DNA of 64,000 nt from JANJUO01 sp942492935 (lineage in GTDB: Bacteria > Bacteroidota > Ignavibacteria > Kapaibacteriales > UBA2268). The stretch lies in the NCBI GenBank assembly GCA_942492935.1, contig OW818654.1, positions 1,798,001 to 1,862,000 of the forward strand, read 5' to 3'. The notes beneath the pieces are model-generated. The model ran no database searches. It was not told the DNA's origin and was given only the letters and a program-made list of their open reading frames with translations. Below, piece after piece: positions 63,702-64,000 of the stretch. The translations under genes were made by a program, and so were the position numbers. Position 1 is the first letter of the stretch; each line of letters begins with the position of its first letter.

Positions 63702-64000
63702 ATGATGAAAAAAATGATATTAGTAATATTGTTTATGATGCCTTTGGCATTTGTATTTGCACAAAAACAAGGGTATGAAAAAATTGATTCTATGCTTAAA
63801 GCATTAAAAGTAGCAAAAATGGACACAAATAAAGTCAATTTACTAATTGGTATTTCAAATCATTTTGTTAAAAACAATGCCGATAGTGCTTTTTTGTATG
63901 CAAAATTGGGATTAGATTATTCAAGCAAACTTAAATGGAAAAAAGGTCTCGGAGAATCTTATTGCAGTTATGGTACAATTTATCGTTTGAAATCTGATTT
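63702..64000 (+). CDS. Secreted or membrane protein, likely TPR-containing, 3' end outside window
   Basis: About 99 codons are visible. A signal peptide (MKKMILVILFMMPLAFVFAQ) is followed by helices of the kind seen in TPR arrays: YEKIDSMLKALKVAKMDTNK, then LLIGISNHFVKNNADSAFLYAKLGLDYSS. This start is typical of Bacteroidota TPR sensor proteins, which often continue into a membrane helix and a kinase or a DNA-binding domain, but nothing of that is visible. AGAGGA lies just before; two ATGs follow each other (63702 and 63705), the second having better spacing. It is 10 bases after the third kinase, so probably the fourth gene of that operon. Confidence 0.75.
   Translation, partial: MMKKMILVILFMMPLAFVFAQKQGYEKIDSMLKALKVAKMDTNKVNLLIGISNHFVKNNADSAFLYAKLGLDYSSKLKWKKGLGESYCSYGTIYRLKSD

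Overview
The window is very AT-rich, densely coding DNA from a Gram-negative bacterium of the Bacteroidota/Chlorobiota superphylum. A lineage such as Ignavibacteria or Kapabacteria fits well, but that placement is inference. The support is: several secreted proteins ending in a type IX secretion (T9SS) type A sorting domain, a Bat-type MoxR/DUF58/vWA operon, a KDO transferase (so LPS), a fused isobutyryl-CoA mutase, and promoters of the Bacteroidota TTTG / TAnnTTTG type. Many starts are TTG.

Layout. 1-10.6 kb: a partial RND-efflux adaptor, a Cache-domain membrane protein with no output domain, IcmF, two T9SS cargo proteins, an outer-membrane protein and a threonine-dehydratase-like enzyme. 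10.7-22.5 kb: waaA, a THUMP-type RNA methyltransferase, a lipocalin lipoprotein, a very similar tandem pair of PD-(D/E)XK-like proteins, a VOC protein, a large T9SS beta-propeller protein, ssb, a DUF1207-like protein, lplA, a small unknown gene and a receiver-CheD fusion. 23-33.4 kb: an ABC exporter half, DUF721/DciA coupled to a 1107-residue FG-GAP T9SS protein, an LD-carboxypeptidase, tRNA-Ser(GGA), a receiver-histidine kinase, and a DedA-like / glycosyltransferase / Nudix operon whose last gene carries an in-frame stop. 33.3-38.5 kb: a repeat-rich spacer, YjbQ, a PAS / SRAP / FetA / FetB operon and a sugar aminotransferase. 38.5-47.8 kb: an RNB exoribonuclease fused to three dsRNA-binding domains, CorA, a YadA-head surface protein paired with an IPTL-CTERM protein, a YyaL/DUF255 protein and a DMT permease. 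48-55.3 kb: the Bat-like operon, interrupted by a T9SS propeller protein. 55.7-64 kb: three consecutive multi-domain histidine kinases and the start of a secreted protein at the right edge.

Functional themes are the cell envelope (LPS, peptidoglycan recycling, efflux, T9SS cargo, adhesin-like proteins), signalling (at least four histidine kinases, the receiver-CheD fusion, a PAS-only protein and a Cache-only protein) and RNA metabolism. No transposase, CRISPR array or prophage was seen.

The most unusual items are: (1) the RNB-3xdsRBD ribonuclease, which lacks the usual cold-shock and S1 domains; (2) a palindromic DNA element inside the coding sequence of all three kinases, adding a PSEG-x-EPSEG-like loop to the ATPase domain; (3) the receiver-CheD fusion, with an Ile where the catalytic Thr of CheD is expected; and (4) a mosaic of short intergenic palindromes that share modules between loci kilobases apart.
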